A DNA stretch of 64,000 nucleotides from Oscillospiraceae bacterium (GTDB lineage: Bacteria; Bacillota; Clostridia; Oscillospirales; Oscillospiraceae), in NCBI GenBank assembly GCA_910575695.1, contig CAJTGJ010000006.1:62001-126000 (forward strand), written 5' to 3'. The position numbers were made by a program, and so were the translations under genes. Below are positions 1-11,132 of this stretch, one piece after another. The notes beneath the pieces were generated by a model that did no database searches, was not told the origin of the DNA, and saw only the letters and a list, made by a program, of their open reading frames with translations. Every line of letters starts with the position of its first letter. Position 1 is the first letter of the stretch.

Positions 1-137
1 CGGTGGAGCGGGCCTGCGGGCTGGCCCAGCCGGGAGATGTGGTGATCATGTCCCCGGCCAGCGCATCTTTTGACCGGTTCAAAAATTTTGAAGAACGGGG
101 CAATGTGTTCAAAAATCTGGTCAATGCCCTGAAATAA
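1..137 (+). CDS. murD: UDP-N-acetylmuramoylalanine-D-glutamate ligase, C-terminal end (partial)
   Basis: This is the last 45 codons of a gene that begins before the window, read in frame from base 3. The tail has the MurD signature around SPASASFD and FKNFEERG, which belongs to the C-terminal nucleotide-fold domain of the ligase that adds D-glutamate to UDP-MurNAc-L-alanine in the cytoplasm. The stop is at 135-137. The next gene follows after a short gap, so it may share the transcript. The family call rests on a short but characteristic tail. Confidence 0.8.
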   Translation, partial: VERACGLAQPGDVVIMSPASASFDRFKNFEERGNVFKNLVNALK

Positions 138-159
138 CTGAAGGAGGATGAACGGAGAA

Positions 160-1191
160 GTGAAAATAGAACGGATGTTAGAACGGCTGTGCGCCGTTGG
201 CGCACCTTCCGGGTTTGAGCGTCCGGCGGTGCTGGCGGCAAAGGATATGCTGGAGCCGTTGGTGGACGAGGTCTGGATCGACCGTCTGGGCAGCCTGGTC
301 GGAGTGCGCCGTTGTGGAAAGCCGGGGGCAAAAAAGCTGCTGCTGGACGCCCACCTGGACGAGGTAGGTCTGACCGTCACCGGGATCAAAAATGGCTTCC
401 TGCATTTTCAGAGCATCGGGGTGGACGCCCGGATGCTGCCCGACCGGGAGGTGATGGTGCTCGCCGACCCGCCCATGCTGGGGGTGGTGGCCTGCCTGCC
501 GCCCCATGTGCTGTCGATGGAGGACCGGGAGAAGGCCCCGAAAACAGAGGAACTGCTGATCGACGTGGGGCTGAGCCAGGAGGAGGCGGAGCGTCAGGTG
601 CCCCTGGGCACTCCGGTGGTGTATAAGGCAAACTTCCTGCGTCTGGGGAAGCGCCAGCTGTGCAGCAAGGCCATGGATGATCGGGCCTGCTTCGTCTCCC
701 TGCTGCGGGCAGCGGAGCTGCTGAGCGGGAAAGAGCTGGACATGGACCTGTATATCATGGGCAGTACCCGGGAGGAGACAGGCGGCATGGGCGCCAAGGT
801 GGTGACCCAGGCGCTGGCGCCGGACTTCTGCGTGGCGGTGGATGTCACCCACGGCAGGACGCCGGACAGTTCCAAGGACGAGGCGTTTGTGCTGGGCGGC
901 GGTCCGGCGGTAGGCATCGGTCCAAACATGACCCGCTGGATGGTCCGCCGTATGCTGGACACAGCGGCGGCAGAGGAGATTGCCGTCCAGAAGGAAATCA
1001 TGGAGCGCAGCAGCGGCACCAACGGCTGGGGGATGCAGATCTGCAATGAGGGGGTGGCCACTGCGGTGCTGTCTATCCCGCTGAAATATATGCACACTCC
1101 GGTGGAAACGCTGAACAAAAACGATATTGAGAGCACAGCGCGGCTGCTGGCCGCGTTTGCTGCCGGATTGAGGGAGGAGGACGCACAATGA
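160..1191 (+). CDS. M42 family metallopeptidase (copy 1 of 3)
   Basis: A cytosolic dinuclear-metal aminopeptidase/glutamyl aminopeptidase-like enzyme of the M42 (FrvX/PepA-like) family. The metal-site landmarks are in order: DAHLDEVG, KAMDDR, TREETGG, AVDVTHG and MHTPVE. An upstream ATG at 148 directly abuts the AAGGAGG at 141-147, with no spacing, so I prefer the GTG at 160 (12-nt spacing); the ATG at 175 is a further option. It is the first of three tandem M42 genes and overlaps the next by 4 bases (ATGA), so they are co-translated. The substrate cannot be told from sequence; peptides are expected. Confidence 0.88.
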   Translation: MKIERMLERLCAVGAPSGFERPAVLAAKDMLEPLVDEVWIDRLGSLVGVRRCGKPGAKKLLLDAHLDEVGLTVTGIKNGFLHFQSIGVDARMLPDREVMVLADPPMLGVVACLPPHVLSMEDREKAPKTEELLIDVGLSQEEAERQVPLGTPVVYKANFLRLGKRQLCSKAMDDRACFVSLLRAAELLSGKELDMDLYIMGSTREETGGMGAKVVTQALAPDFCVAVDVTHGRTPDSSKDEAFVLGGGPAVGIGPNMTRWMVRRMLDTAAAEEIAVQKEIMERSSGTNGWGMQICNEGVATAVLSIPLKYMHTPVETLNKNDIESTARLLAAFAAGLREEDAQ

Positions 1192-2210
1192 TTGAGACAT
1201 TGAAAACCCTGTGTTCCCTGTCCGGCGTGTCCTCCTTTGAGGACGAGGTGCGCGATCACATCCGCAAGCGGGTGGAGCCGTATGCTGACAGCATCCGCAT
1301 CGACGCGCTGGGCAATCTCATCGTGTTCAAGCGGGGGGCAAAGCCCACTGGGAATAAGCTGATGCTGTGCGCCCACATGGACGAGGTGGGTCTGATCGTC
1401 AAGTCGGTGACGGAGGAGGGCTTTTTGAAATTTGGCTGTGTGGGCGGGATCGACCGGAGGATTCTGCTGGGCAAGGAGGTGGCGGTAGGGGAGAAGCGCA
1501 TCCCCGGCGTCATCGGGCTGAAAGCCATCCATCTGACCACGGCTGAGGAGCGGAAAAAGGTGCCCAAGCTCACTGATTTCTATATTGACATCGGCGCGAA
1601 AAACCGGGACAAAGCCCTGTCCCGGGTGGAGCCGGGGGACTGTGCCGTGTTTGCCAGCGACGCGGTGGAGTTTGGAAGCGGGATGCTCAAGGCCAAGGCC
1701 ATCGACGACCGGGTGGGTTGTGCCGTCATGGTAAAGCTGCTTGAGGAAGATTTGCCCATGGACTGTACCTTCGTATTCAGTGTGATGGAGGAGGTGGGCT
1801 GCCGGGGGGCGTTTGGCGCGGCCTTCTCGGTGACGCCGGAGATCGCCCTGCTGCTGGAGGGCACCACCTCCGCCGATGTTCCCACCCTGACGGAGGACAG
1901 GCAGGTCTGCTGGCCCGGAAAGGGCCCGGTGCTGGCCTGGATGGATGGGGGCGCCATTTACGACAGAGCGCTGTTTGAGCGCCTGCGGGCGCTGGCGGAG
2001 GAAAACGGCCTGCCGTGGCAGATGAAGCATTATGTGTCCGGCGGCACCGACGGTCAGGCCATTCAGCGCACCAAAGCGGGTGTGCGGGTTGGGGGGATCT
2101 CGGCGGCAGTGCGTTATCTCCACGCCCCCAACAGTGTGTGCAGTATTTCCGATGTGGAGCAGATGCTTGCCCTTGCCCGTCTGTTCATCCAGGACACGGC
2201 AAAGGGCTGA
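1188..2210 (+). CDS. M42 family metallopeptidase (copy 2 of 3)
   Basis: Second tandem M42 peptidase, 340 residues. Landmarks: CAHMDEVG, KAIDDRVG, VMEEVGCRG, and a C-terminal histidine in YLHAPN. At the position where copy 1 has an aspartate (AVDV) this copy has glutamate in LLEGTT, a variation I have seen in other clostridial M42 proteins. It starts inside the stop of copy 1 (ATGA), with GGAGGAGG just upstream. It diverges strongly from its neighbours, so the three genes are old paralogues with probably different peptide preferences rather than a recent duplication. Confidence 0.88.
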   Translation: MIETLKTLCSLSGVSSFEDEVRDHIRKRVEPYADSIRIDALGNLIVFKRGAKPTGNKLMLCAHMDEVGLIVKSVTEEGFLKFGCVGGIDRRILLGKEVAVGEKRIPGVIGLKAIHLTTAEERKKVPKLTDFYIDIGAKNRDKALSRVEPGDCAVFASDAVEFGSGMLKAKAIDDRVGCAVMVKLLEEDLPMDCTFVFSVMEEVGCRGAFGAAFSVTPEIALLLEGTTSADVPTLTEDRQVCWPGKGPVLAWMDGGAIYDRALFERLRALAEENGLPWQMKHYVSGGTDGQAIQRTKAGVRVGGISAAVRYLHAPNSVCSISDVEQMLALARLFIQDTAKG

Positions 2211-2225
2211 CAGGAGGAATTTGAA

Positions 2226-3227
2226 ATGGATATGGTGAAAACACTGGCGGATTTGACGTCCGCGTTTGGCCCTTCCGGCTGTGAACAAGAAATTTCCCAG
2301 GTGATCGAGGGGCTGGCCAAGCCCTATGTGGACGAGATTTCCCGGGACGTGATGGGCAATCTGATCTGCCGCAGGAAGGGGAGCGGCCCCAGGGTGATGT
2401 TTTCCGCCCACATGGATTCCCTTGGGCTGGTGGCCACCCACATTGACGAAAAGGGCTTTGTTCATGTAGGAGCTGTGGGCGGCGTCCACCCGGCAGAGGT
2501 GCTGTACACCCCGGTGCGCTTCCAGAATGGGGTCCGGGGCCTGGTCTGCGCCCCGGAGGACGCGGATATGTCCAAGCTGAAAGTGACAGACCTGCTCATT
2601 GACCTTGGCGCGGCGGACAGGGAGGAGACCGAGAAGCAGGTGCAGGTGGGGGACGTGGCGGTGTATGACACCGTTACCCAGGTCGCAGCCGGACGGGCGT
2701 TTTCCCCCTATATGGACGACCGGATCGGCTGTCTGGTGCTGCTCATGGCGATGGAACAGCTGGGGGGGACGGACAACGACCTGTACTTTGTGTTCTCCTC
2801 CCAGGAGGAGGTGGGGTGTCGGGGAGCGAAGACTGCTGCCTGGGCCATCGACCCGGACTACGGCATTGCGGTGGATGTGTGCGGCACCGATGACAAGCCC
2901 GGCTCCAAGCACGCGGTGAGCGCCTTGTGCGGCAAGGGTGCGGCGGTGAACGTCATGGATCACTCCGTGATCTGCCACCCGGAGATGGTGAAGAAGCTGG
3001 TGTCCCTGGCGGAGGAAAAGGGAATCCCTGTTCAGAAAAGCGTGTCCCGGCGGGGCGGCACCGACGCGGGTCCCATCCACCAGACCAGGGCAGGGGTGTA
3101 CACTGGCGGGATATCCATTCCCTGCCGCTATGTCCACACGCCCACCGAGCTGGTGGACCTGGGGGATGTGAAGGCCTGCGCTGATTTGGCGGCGGCATTT
3201 GCCATGAGCAAGCTGAATCAAGATTGA
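2226..3227 (+). CDS. M42 family metallopeptidase (copy 3 of 3)
   Basis: Third M42 peptidase, 333 residues, with a good AGGAGG-type site before ATG 2226 and a 15-base gap after copy 2. It keeps the metal-binding aspartates and glutamates in YMDDR, SQEEVGCRG and AVDVCG, and the last histidine in YVHTPTE. The first motif is SAHMDSLG, with serine where the other two copies have glutamate after the aspartate. Probable aminopeptidase; the change may alter specificity. Co-transcribed with the two upstream copies and perhaps the PLP enzyme downstream. Confidence 0.87.
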   Translation: MDMVKTLADLTSAFGPSGCEQEISQVIEGLAKPYVDEISRDVMGNLICRRKGSGPRVMFSAHMDSLGLVATHIDEKGFVHVGAVGGVHPAEVLYTPVRFQNGVRGLVCAPEDADMSKLKVTDLLIDLGAADREETEKQVQVGDVAVYDTVTQVAAGRAFSPYMDDRIGCLVLLMAMEQLGGTDNDLYFVFSSQEEVGCRGAKTAAWAIDPDYGIAVDVCGTDDKPGSKHAVSALCGKGAAVNVMDHSVICHPEMVKKLVSLAEEKGIPVQKSVSRRGGTDAGPIHQTRAGVYTGGISIPCRYVHTPTELVDLGDVKACADLAAAFAMSKLNQD

Positions 3228-3249
3228 TAAGAAAAGGCAGAATGTGTAA

Positions 3250-4503
3250 ATGGATTTAACTTTACAGATTTCAGAGCGGGTCAGCGCCCTGGCCCGGCAG
3301 GCGGAGCAGGGGCTTGGAGAGCAGTTTGCCCGTATTGACGCCATTGCCCAAGCCAATACCCAGCGGGTGCTGGCGGCGTTCCAGAAGCACCGGGTGGCGG
3401 AAAACTATTTTGCCGGTACCACCGGATACGGCTATGACGATTTGGGCCGGGATAAGCTGGACGAGATTTACGCCGATTTGTTCGGCGCCGAGGACGCGCT
3501 GGTGCGGATTCAATTTGTCAATGGCACCCACGCCATTTCCTGCGCGCTGTTCGGGGCGCTGAAGGCGGGGGATGTGCTGCTGTCCGCCGTGGGTGCGCCT
3601 TATGATACCCTGCTGGGAGTGGTGGGGGCCGCGGATAAGGGCCATGGTTCGCTGAAGGACTACGGTGTGGAGTACCGCCAGGTGGAATTGAAGGACAACG
3701 CCCCCGACCCAGTCGGGCTGGCGAAGGCGGTGCGGGACCCCCAGGTAAAGGCCGTGCTGATCCAGCGTTCCAAAGGATACGCCACCCGGGCGTCCCTGTC
3801 AGTGGGCGAGATTGGGAATCTCTGCGCTATTGTGCGGGAAAACAACCCAAACGCCGCCATTTTGGTGGATAACTGCTATGGAGAGTTCGTCGAGGAAAAA
3901 GAGCCCACCCATGTGGGGGCCGATTTGGTGGTTGGCTCTCTGATCAAAAATCCCGGCGGCGGGATCGCCCCCACCGGAGCATACATTGCCGGACGGCGGG
4001 ACCTGGTGGAGGGAGCCGCTATGCGGCTCACCTGTCCGGGCATCGGGCGGGAGTGCGGTTCCACGCTGGGCAATAACCGCCTGCTGTACCAGGGGCTGTT
4101 TATGGCCCCACATACGGTGGCCCAGGCGCTGAAAACCGCCGTATTTTCCGCCCGACTGATGGAACTGCTGGGCTATGAGACGGAGCCCAGGTCGGATGCC
4201 GTCCGCCATGACATCATTCAAATGATCCACCTGGGGAACGGGGAGGCGGTAAAACGCTTCTGCAAGGGCATCCAGTCCGGGGCCCCGGTGGATTCCTATG
4301 TCACCCCGGAGCCCTGGGATATGCCGGGGTATGATTGCCCGGTGATCATGGCGGCGGGGGCGTTTGTCCAGGGGGCGTCCATCGAGCTGTCCGCCGACGC
4401 GCCCATGCGGGAGCCGTACACAGTTTACCTCCAGGGCGGGCTGACCTACGAATCAGGCAGGACGGGAATCATGCTGGCGGCGGCGGAGCTTCTGCAGGAG
4501 TGA
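3250..4503 (+). CDS. Methionine gamma-lyase family PLP enzyme (aluminium-resistance-like)
   Basis: A 417-residue PLP-dependent enzyme of the Cys/Met-metabolism fold, the subgroup often named methionine gamma-lyase family or aluminium resistance protein. The probable Schiff-base lysine is in GSLIKNPGGG. The family typically has a conserved FVNGTHA segment, also present here. The reaction is inferred as a beta/gamma-elimination on a sulfur amino acid, in the cytoplasm, but experimental support for this subgroup is thin. It lies 22 bases after the M42 cluster with a weak ribosome site. Confidence 0.8.
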   Translation: MDLTLQISERVSALARQAEQGLGEQFARIDAIAQANTQRVLAAFQKHRVAENYFAGTTGYGYDDLGRDKLDEIYADLFGAEDALVRIQFVNGTHAISCALFGALKAGDVLLSAVGAPYDTLLGVVGAADKGHGSLKDYGVEYRQVELKDNAPDPVGLAKAVRDPQVKAVLIQRSKGYATRASLSVGEIGNLCAIVRENNPNAAILVDNCYGEFVEEKEPTHVGADLVVGSLIKNPGGGIAPTGAYIAGRRDLVEGAAMRLTCPGIGRECGSTLGNNRLLYQGLFMAPHTVAQALKTAVFSARLMELLGYETEPRSDAVRHDIIQMIHLGNGEAVKRFCKGIQSGAPVDSYVTPEPWDMPGYDCPVIMAAGAFVQGASIELSADAPMREPYTVYLQGGLTYESGRTGIMLAAAELLQE

Positions 4504-4552
4504 CATAGGCCGAGCTGTCAGATGCATACAGTAGCCTGTAGGGGGTGGCTGT

Positions 4553-7241
<2,689 letters not shown>

Positions 7242-7260
7242 AGACAAAGAAGGGAAACCA

Positions 7261-8439
7261 ATGGAGATCAAATTTGCGGGACGGATGGACGGCTTCCAGC
7301 CAGGGATTTTCAATGTGCTGGATGACAGAAAAAAGGAGCGGCTGGCGCAGGGAAAGCCGGTTTACAACCTGTCCATCGGCACGCCGGACTTTTTGCCCGA
7401 GCCCCATATTGTGGAGGCTATAGCGAAGTGCGCGTCCGACCCGAAGAATTACCGCTATTCCCTGGGGGAGGCGCCTGAGCTGACAGAGGCAGTGCGGAGC
7501 TGGTATGATTGGCGGTACGATGTGGCGCTGGAGGCGGACGAGCTGATGGCGGTGTACGGCTCCCAGGAGGGACTGGCCCACATCGGCTGGGCGCTGTGCG
7601 ATCCGGGGGATGTGGTGCTGGTGCCTGACCCCGGCTACCCGATTTTTGAGCTGGGGCCGTACTTATGCGGGGCACGGTGCGTCCACTACCCGCTGATGGA
7701 GGGAAACGGTTATCTGCCCGATTTGGAGCATTTTGATGGGGAGCTGGCGGAAAAGGCCCGGTTTATGGTGGTGTCCTATCCCGCCAATCCGCTGGGGGTG
7801 ACGGCGGGGGACGAGTTCTATACCCGATTGATTGCCTTTGCCAGGAAAAAAAATATCATCATCGTCCACGATAATGCCTATTCCGATATCATTTTTGACG
7901 GACGGGCAGGCAAGTCCTTCCTGGCCTTTGAAGGGGCAAAAGAAGTGGGGGTGGAGTTCAACTCCTTGTCCAAGACCTATAATCTAACCGGGGCCCGGAT
8001 TTCCTTTGTGGTGGGGAACCGGGAGGTGGTGGGGGCGTTCAGGCGCCTGCGCTCCCAGATCGACTACGGTATTTTCCTGCCGGTGCAGGCGGCGGCAGTG
8101 GCGGCCCTAAACGGCCCCCAGGACAGCGTAGCCCGGAATCGGGCAGAGTACCAGGCCCGGCGGGACGCTCTGTGCGGCGGACTGCGCTCCATCGGGTGGA
8201 ATGTGCCGGATAGTGAGGGCAGTATGTTCGTCTGGACCCAGGTGCCGGAGGGCTTTGACAGCTCGGTGGAATTTTGCTTTGCGTTGCTGGAGCGCACCGG
8301 GCTGCTGTGTACCCCCGGTTCCGCCTTCGGGCCGCTGGGGGAGGGGCACGTGCGGTTCGCGCTGGTACAGCCCGTTCCCGTGATGGAGGAAATCGTTTCG
8401 GCGGTTGACGCCAGCGGGATTCTGGGAGGTAGATCATGA
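7261..8439 (+). CDS. Class I/II PLP-dependent aminotransferase
   Basis: A 392-residue fold-type I aminotransferase. The N-terminal YNLSIGTPDF substrate loop, the GSQEGLAHI cofactor-phosphate segment, the NPLGV aspartate/asparagine region and the lysine in LSKTYNLTGAR are present. It resembles the group that includes LL-diaminopimelate aminotransferases and broad amino-acid aminotransferases; the precise substrate is not resolved. An AAGAAGGGAAACC stretch gives the ribosome site. The next gene overlaps its stop by four bases. Confidence 0.9.
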   Translation: MEIKFAGRMDGFQPGIFNVLDDRKKERLAQGKPVYNLSIGTPDFLPEPHIVEAIAKCASDPKNYRYSLGEAPELTEAVRSWYDWRYDVALEADELMAVYGSQEGLAHIGWALCDPGDVVLVPDPGYPIFELGPYLCGARCVHYPLMEGNGYLPDLEHFDGELAEKARFMVVSYPANPLGVTAGDEFYTRLIAFARKKNIIIVHDNAYSDIIFDGRAGKSFLAFEGAKEVGVEFNSLSKTYNLTGARISFVVGNREVVGAFRRLRSQIDYGIFLPVQAAAVAALNGPQDSVARNRAEYQARRDALCGGLRSIGWNVPDSEGSMFVWTQVPEGFDSSVEFCFALLERTGLLCTPGSAFGPLGEGHVRFALVQPVPVMEEIVSAVDASGILGGRS

Positions 8440-9185
8440 CGCGGCAGAGAAGAAAACAGCAGAGCGGGAGACGGGTATGGCTGACACTTCTTGCATTCCT
8501 TGTTTTGGCGGCATTGTCGGCAGGGGAGCTGTTTCTAAAAGGAGAGCTGTCTGTAGACAGCCTTTTGGTGGAGCTGGGATTCAAGGAACCGGCAACGATC
8601 AGCCTGGATGAGATCCCGGAATATTCCGGTAAGCCTTATGTGATCCTGCAAGACAACTGGCCGGATTTCAGCGCGGAAGATATGACGACAGAGCCCTTTG
8701 AGACCTACAGTGAGCTGGACAGACTGGGCCGGTGCGGCACAGCCTACGCCAATATCTGTCTGGATATCATGCCCACCGACTTCCGGGGGGAGATCGGGCA
8801 GGTGAAGCCTTCCGGCTGGCAGACGGTGAAGTACGACTGTGTGGACGGCGGGTATCTCTACAACCGCTGTCATTTGATCGGCTACCAGCTGGCGGGGGAG
8901 AACGCCAATAAGCACAACCTCATCACCGGCACCCGGTACATGAACGTAACGGGGATGCTGCCCTTTGAGAACATGGTGGACGATTATGTGGAGGAGACGC
9001 AGAACCATGTGCTCTACCGGGTGACGCCTATATTTGAGGGGAAAAATCTGGTGGCCAGCGGCATCCAGATGGAGGCGTTTTCCGTGGAGGACGATGGGGA
9101 GGGCGTTTGTTTTAACGTCTTTGTCTATAACGTCCAGCCTGGAGTGACCATCGACTATGCCACCGGGGACAGCTGGGAAAGCTGA
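8436..9185 (+). CDS. DNA/RNA non-specific endonuclease (DNA-entry-nuclease-like), membrane-anchored
   Basis: 249 residues with an N-terminal signal anchor (hydrophobic at about residues 10-30 after a basic start) and a beta-beta-alpha metal nuclease domain. The core is NRCHLIGYQLAGENAN and NLITGTRYMN, matching the EndA/DNA-entry nuclease branch of the Endonuclease_NS superfamily, where the histidine is the general base and the asparagine binds Mg2+. It likely acts outside the membrane on DNA for nutrient use or uptake. It overlaps the aminotransferase stop (ATGA) and ends before a shared bidirectional terminator. Confidence 0.87.
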   Translation: MTRQRRKQQSGRRVWLTLLAFLVLAALSAGELFLKGELSVDSLLVELGFKEPATISLDEIPEYSGKPYVILQDNWPDFSAEDMTTEPFETYSELDRLGRCGTAYANICLDIMPTDFRGEIGQVKPSGWQTVKYDCVDGGYLYNRCHLIGYQLAGENANKHNLITGTRYMNVTGMLPFENMVDDYVEETQNHVLYRVTPIFEGKNLVASGIQMEAFSVEDDGEGVCFNVFVYNVQPGVTIDYATGDSWES

Positions 9186-9200
9186 ATAAGGTACGAGAAA

Positions 9201-9230
9201 AGCCCGCTCCAGCCGGAGCGGGCTTCTTCT
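9201..9230. terminator. Bidirectional terminator between convergent genes
   Basis: A 10-bp perfect stem, AGCCCGCTCC (9201-9210) with GGAGCGGGCT (9215-9224), and a 4-base loop, with T-rich flanks on both strands. It separates the nuclease gene on the plus strand from the transporter gene on the minus strand. Confidence 0.9.
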
Positions 9231-9258
9231 GCGAGGATTCACGGAGAGGAGGAGGCTT

Positions 9259-10644
9259 TTAACCTGGGAAGAACATACCCCAAGCCAGGAAGCCCAGGAT
9301 GGCCACAATGCCGACAAAGATCAGTACGGTGACCAGGTAGCCCATGATGTCCTTGGCCTTCAGACCGGCGACACCCAAAGCGGGCAGGGCCCAGAACGGC
9401 TGGATCATGTTGGTCCACTGGTCGCCCCAGGCGATGGCCATGGCCGCACGGCCGGCTTCCACGCCGACGTCCGCGGAACCGGGCATGACGATGGGGCCCT
9501 GCACGGCCCACTGGCCGCCGCCGGAGGGAACGAAGAAGTTGACCACGCCAGCGGACAGGAAGGTCCACATGGGGAAGGTCACGGGGGTAGAGATGCTGAC
9601 GAAGAAATCGGAAATGATGCCGGCCAGGCACACGCCATTGGCGTTGGTGGCGGTCATCAGGCCCATGATGCCGGCGTAGAACGGGAACTGGAGCAGGATG
9701 CCCGCAGCGCTGCCGGCGGCATCGCCGATGGCGTCTACATACTTGCGCAGGTTGCCGTGGGCCAGCAGGCCCAGGAACAGGAAGATGCAGTTGACGATGT
9801 TCAGGTCGAGGCTGAAGCCCTTCTGAGTAAAGTAGTAGATGATATAGACGAAGCCCATAATGCAGGTGATGGCCCACAGGATCTTGCTGTGCTCAATCTT
9901 CTCAGCGGGGGTGTTGATCTCGTACACCCGCTCCTTTTCATCCACCAGCAGGGCGGGGTCCACGATAACGGTGTGGTTCTTATCCGGGTGCATGGCGTAG
10001 TTGACAAAGGGCATGGCCACCAGAACCACCAGGCACATGATGAGGTTCATGGGATGGAAGATGGTCTCGGCGGTGGTGGCATGGAACTCCTGAATGACTG
10101 CTCCGGCGGCATCTTTGATCTGATAGCCAGCCTCCCCGCCCAGGGCCAGGGGGATGGAGCCGGACAGGCCAGCGTGCCAGATCACGAAGCCGGAGTAGGC
10201 GGAGGCGATGAGCAGGGGGTAGTCCACATCGCGCACCCGGCGGGCCACTTCCTTGGCCAGCAGGGCGCCCACGATCAGGCCGAAGCCCCAGTTCAGCCAG
10301 GAGCAGATGGTGGACACCATGGTGGTGACCACGATGGCGCTCATCCTGTTCCTGGCCAGACCGGCGAGGGAGCTGAGGATCTGCTTACAGATTTTGGCGG
10401 AGGCGAGGGCGGAACCCAGGACCAGCACCAGAGCCATCTGCATGGAGAACGCCAGCAGGTTCCACATACCGATCGCGGTGCCGCCGCGGCCGCCCCAGGC
10501 CCAGATCATGTCGATGGGACCCTGCTGCGTCCCGATCATGGCGGCGATGAACACCACAATGGTCAGGATAATGGCGAACAGGAACGGGTCTGGCAGCCAT
10601 CGGTTCATAACCCGCACACAGCCGTTGGTAAACTTTTTGAACAT
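9259..10644 (-). CDS. atoE: Short-chain fatty acid transporter (AtoE family)
   Basis: A 461-residue multi-pass membrane protein of the AtoE family of short-chain fatty acid permeases. Hydrophobic segments run through the whole protein; family marks include FTNGCVRVMNRWLPDPF at the N-terminus, SWLNWGFGLIVGA and the FFVPSGGGQWAVQGP segment. It is expected to move butyrate, acetoacetate or similar acids across the cytoplasmic membrane, which fits a gut fermenter. Transcribed alone from a strong promoter at 10707-10735 and ended by the terminator at 9201-9230. Confidence 0.93.
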   Translation of the reverse strand: MFKKFTNGCVRVMNRWLPDPFLFAIILTIVVFIAAMIGTQQGPIDMIWAWGGRGGTAIGMWNLLAFSMQMALVLVLGSALASAKICKQILSSLAGLARNRMSAIVVTTMVSTICSWLNWGFGLIVGALLAKEVARRVRDVDYPLLIASAYSGFVIWHAGLSGSIPLALGGEAGYQIKDAAGAVIQEFHATTAETIFHPMNLIMCLVVLVAMPFVNYAMHPDKNHTVIVDPALLVDEKERVYEINTPAEKIEHSKILWAITCIMGFVYIIYYFTQKGFSLDLNIVNCIFLFLGLLAHGNLRKYVDAIGDAAGSAAGILLQFPFYAGIMGLMTATNANGVCLAGIISDFFVSISTPVTFPMWTFLSAGVVNFFVPSGGGQWAVQGPIVMPGSADVGVEAGRAAMAIAWGDQWTNMIQPFWALPALGVAGLKAKDIMGYLVTVLIFVGIVAILGFLAWGMFFPG

Positions 10645-10706
10645 AAAGCATTACCCTCTCTTTCTTCAGAAAATATACAACTGGAACCGTGAATCTCAAC
10701 GCACGT

Positions 10707-10735
10707 ATTATAGTCTCTTATTCACAGTTTGTCAA
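10707..10735 (-). promoter_or_regulatory. Consensus sigma-A promoter of the atoE-like gene
   Basis: On the minus strand TTGACA (10730-10735) and TATAAT (10707-10712) are separated by exactly 17 bases, both perfect matches to the housekeeping consensus. It lies 63 bases upstream of the transporter start codon. Confidence 0.9.
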
Positions 10736-10817
10736 TAATTTCGCAAAAAATGTCCCAGAAAATGGGGCGGTTTGCGATGCTGCGTTGTACATTACGACAG
10801 AGATTGTGCGATGGAAT

Positions 10818-10868
10818 AAAAAACTTCCTGCTTTTCAGGTATTTCTACCCGAAAAACAGGAAGTTTTT
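10818..10868 (-). terminator. Rho-independent terminator after a minus-strand remnant
   Basis: The arms AAAAAACTTCCTG (10818-10830) and CAGGAAGTTTTT (10857-10868) form a long stem with a T-run on the minus strand. It sits directly after the stop of the small minus-strand reading frame at 10876, so it was the terminator of that gene. Confidence 0.8.
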
Positions 10869-10875
10869 AGAAATC

Positions 10876-11020
10876 TTACTTATCGAAAGCCGGGTTGGTG
10901 AAGTAGACGTTCTTTTGGTCCATGCGCTCCTTAGCCAGGGCGACCGCTTCGCCAAAGCAATCGGAGTAGAATGGAAAAATGGGGCGTTCCAACCAAATTT
11001 TTTCAAACTGGGGTTGCATT
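10876..11020 (-). pseudogene. C-terminal remnant or small ORF of 47 codons
   Basis: A minus-strand frame ending in NVYFTNPAFDK and stop, followed at once by its own terminator. The possible ATG at 11018-11020 has no ribosome site, and the frame stays open only to about 11053. That codon also sits in the -35 box of the divergent operon promoter. The protein-like composition and intact terminator suggest the 3' end of a gene whose front part was lost. I do not recognise the family. It could also be a real 47-residue protein. Confidence 0.4.
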
Positions 11021-11042
11021 TTGTGATGGGCTGTGGTATAGT
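11014..11042 (+). promoter_or_regulatory. Promoter of the amidase-marR operon
   Basis: TTGCAT (11014-11019), a 17-base spacer and TATAGT (11037-11042) form a good sigma-A promoter directed at the amidase gene. The palindromic operator begins six bases after the -10 box, over the expected start of transcription. Confidence 0.75.
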
Positions 11043-11047
11043 CCCAT

Positions 11048-11068
11048 ACAGTTCACAAAGTGAACTGT
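11048..11068. promoter_or_regulatory. Perfect palindromic operator, likely MarR site
   Basis: ACAGTTCAC, AAA, GTGAACTGT is a perfect dyad with 9-base arms and a 3-base centre. It covers the expected +1 of the promoter at 11014-11042. The operon downstream encodes a MarR-family regulator, whose dimers bind inverted repeats of this size, so autoregulation by repression is the simplest reading. Confidence 0.75.
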
Positions 11069-11132
11069 TAAAAATATGTGAACGTCTGCTTGGGTGGTAA
11101 GCCATGGAGCAGCGGAAAGGAGCTACTATCCT

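Noticed and set aside
594-3356. A 920-codon open frame on the minus strand across the M42 genes.
   Set aside because: It is antisense to three genes with full family motifs and strong ribosome sites; G+C-rich codon bias keeps the opposite frame open. The composition (His/Gln/Arg-rich) is typical of a shadow.
9757-10692. A 311-codon plus-strand frame opposite the fatty acid transporter.
   Set aside because: Rich in His, Gln and Gly with no motif; shadow of the AtoE-like gene whose membrane pattern and promoter are clear.
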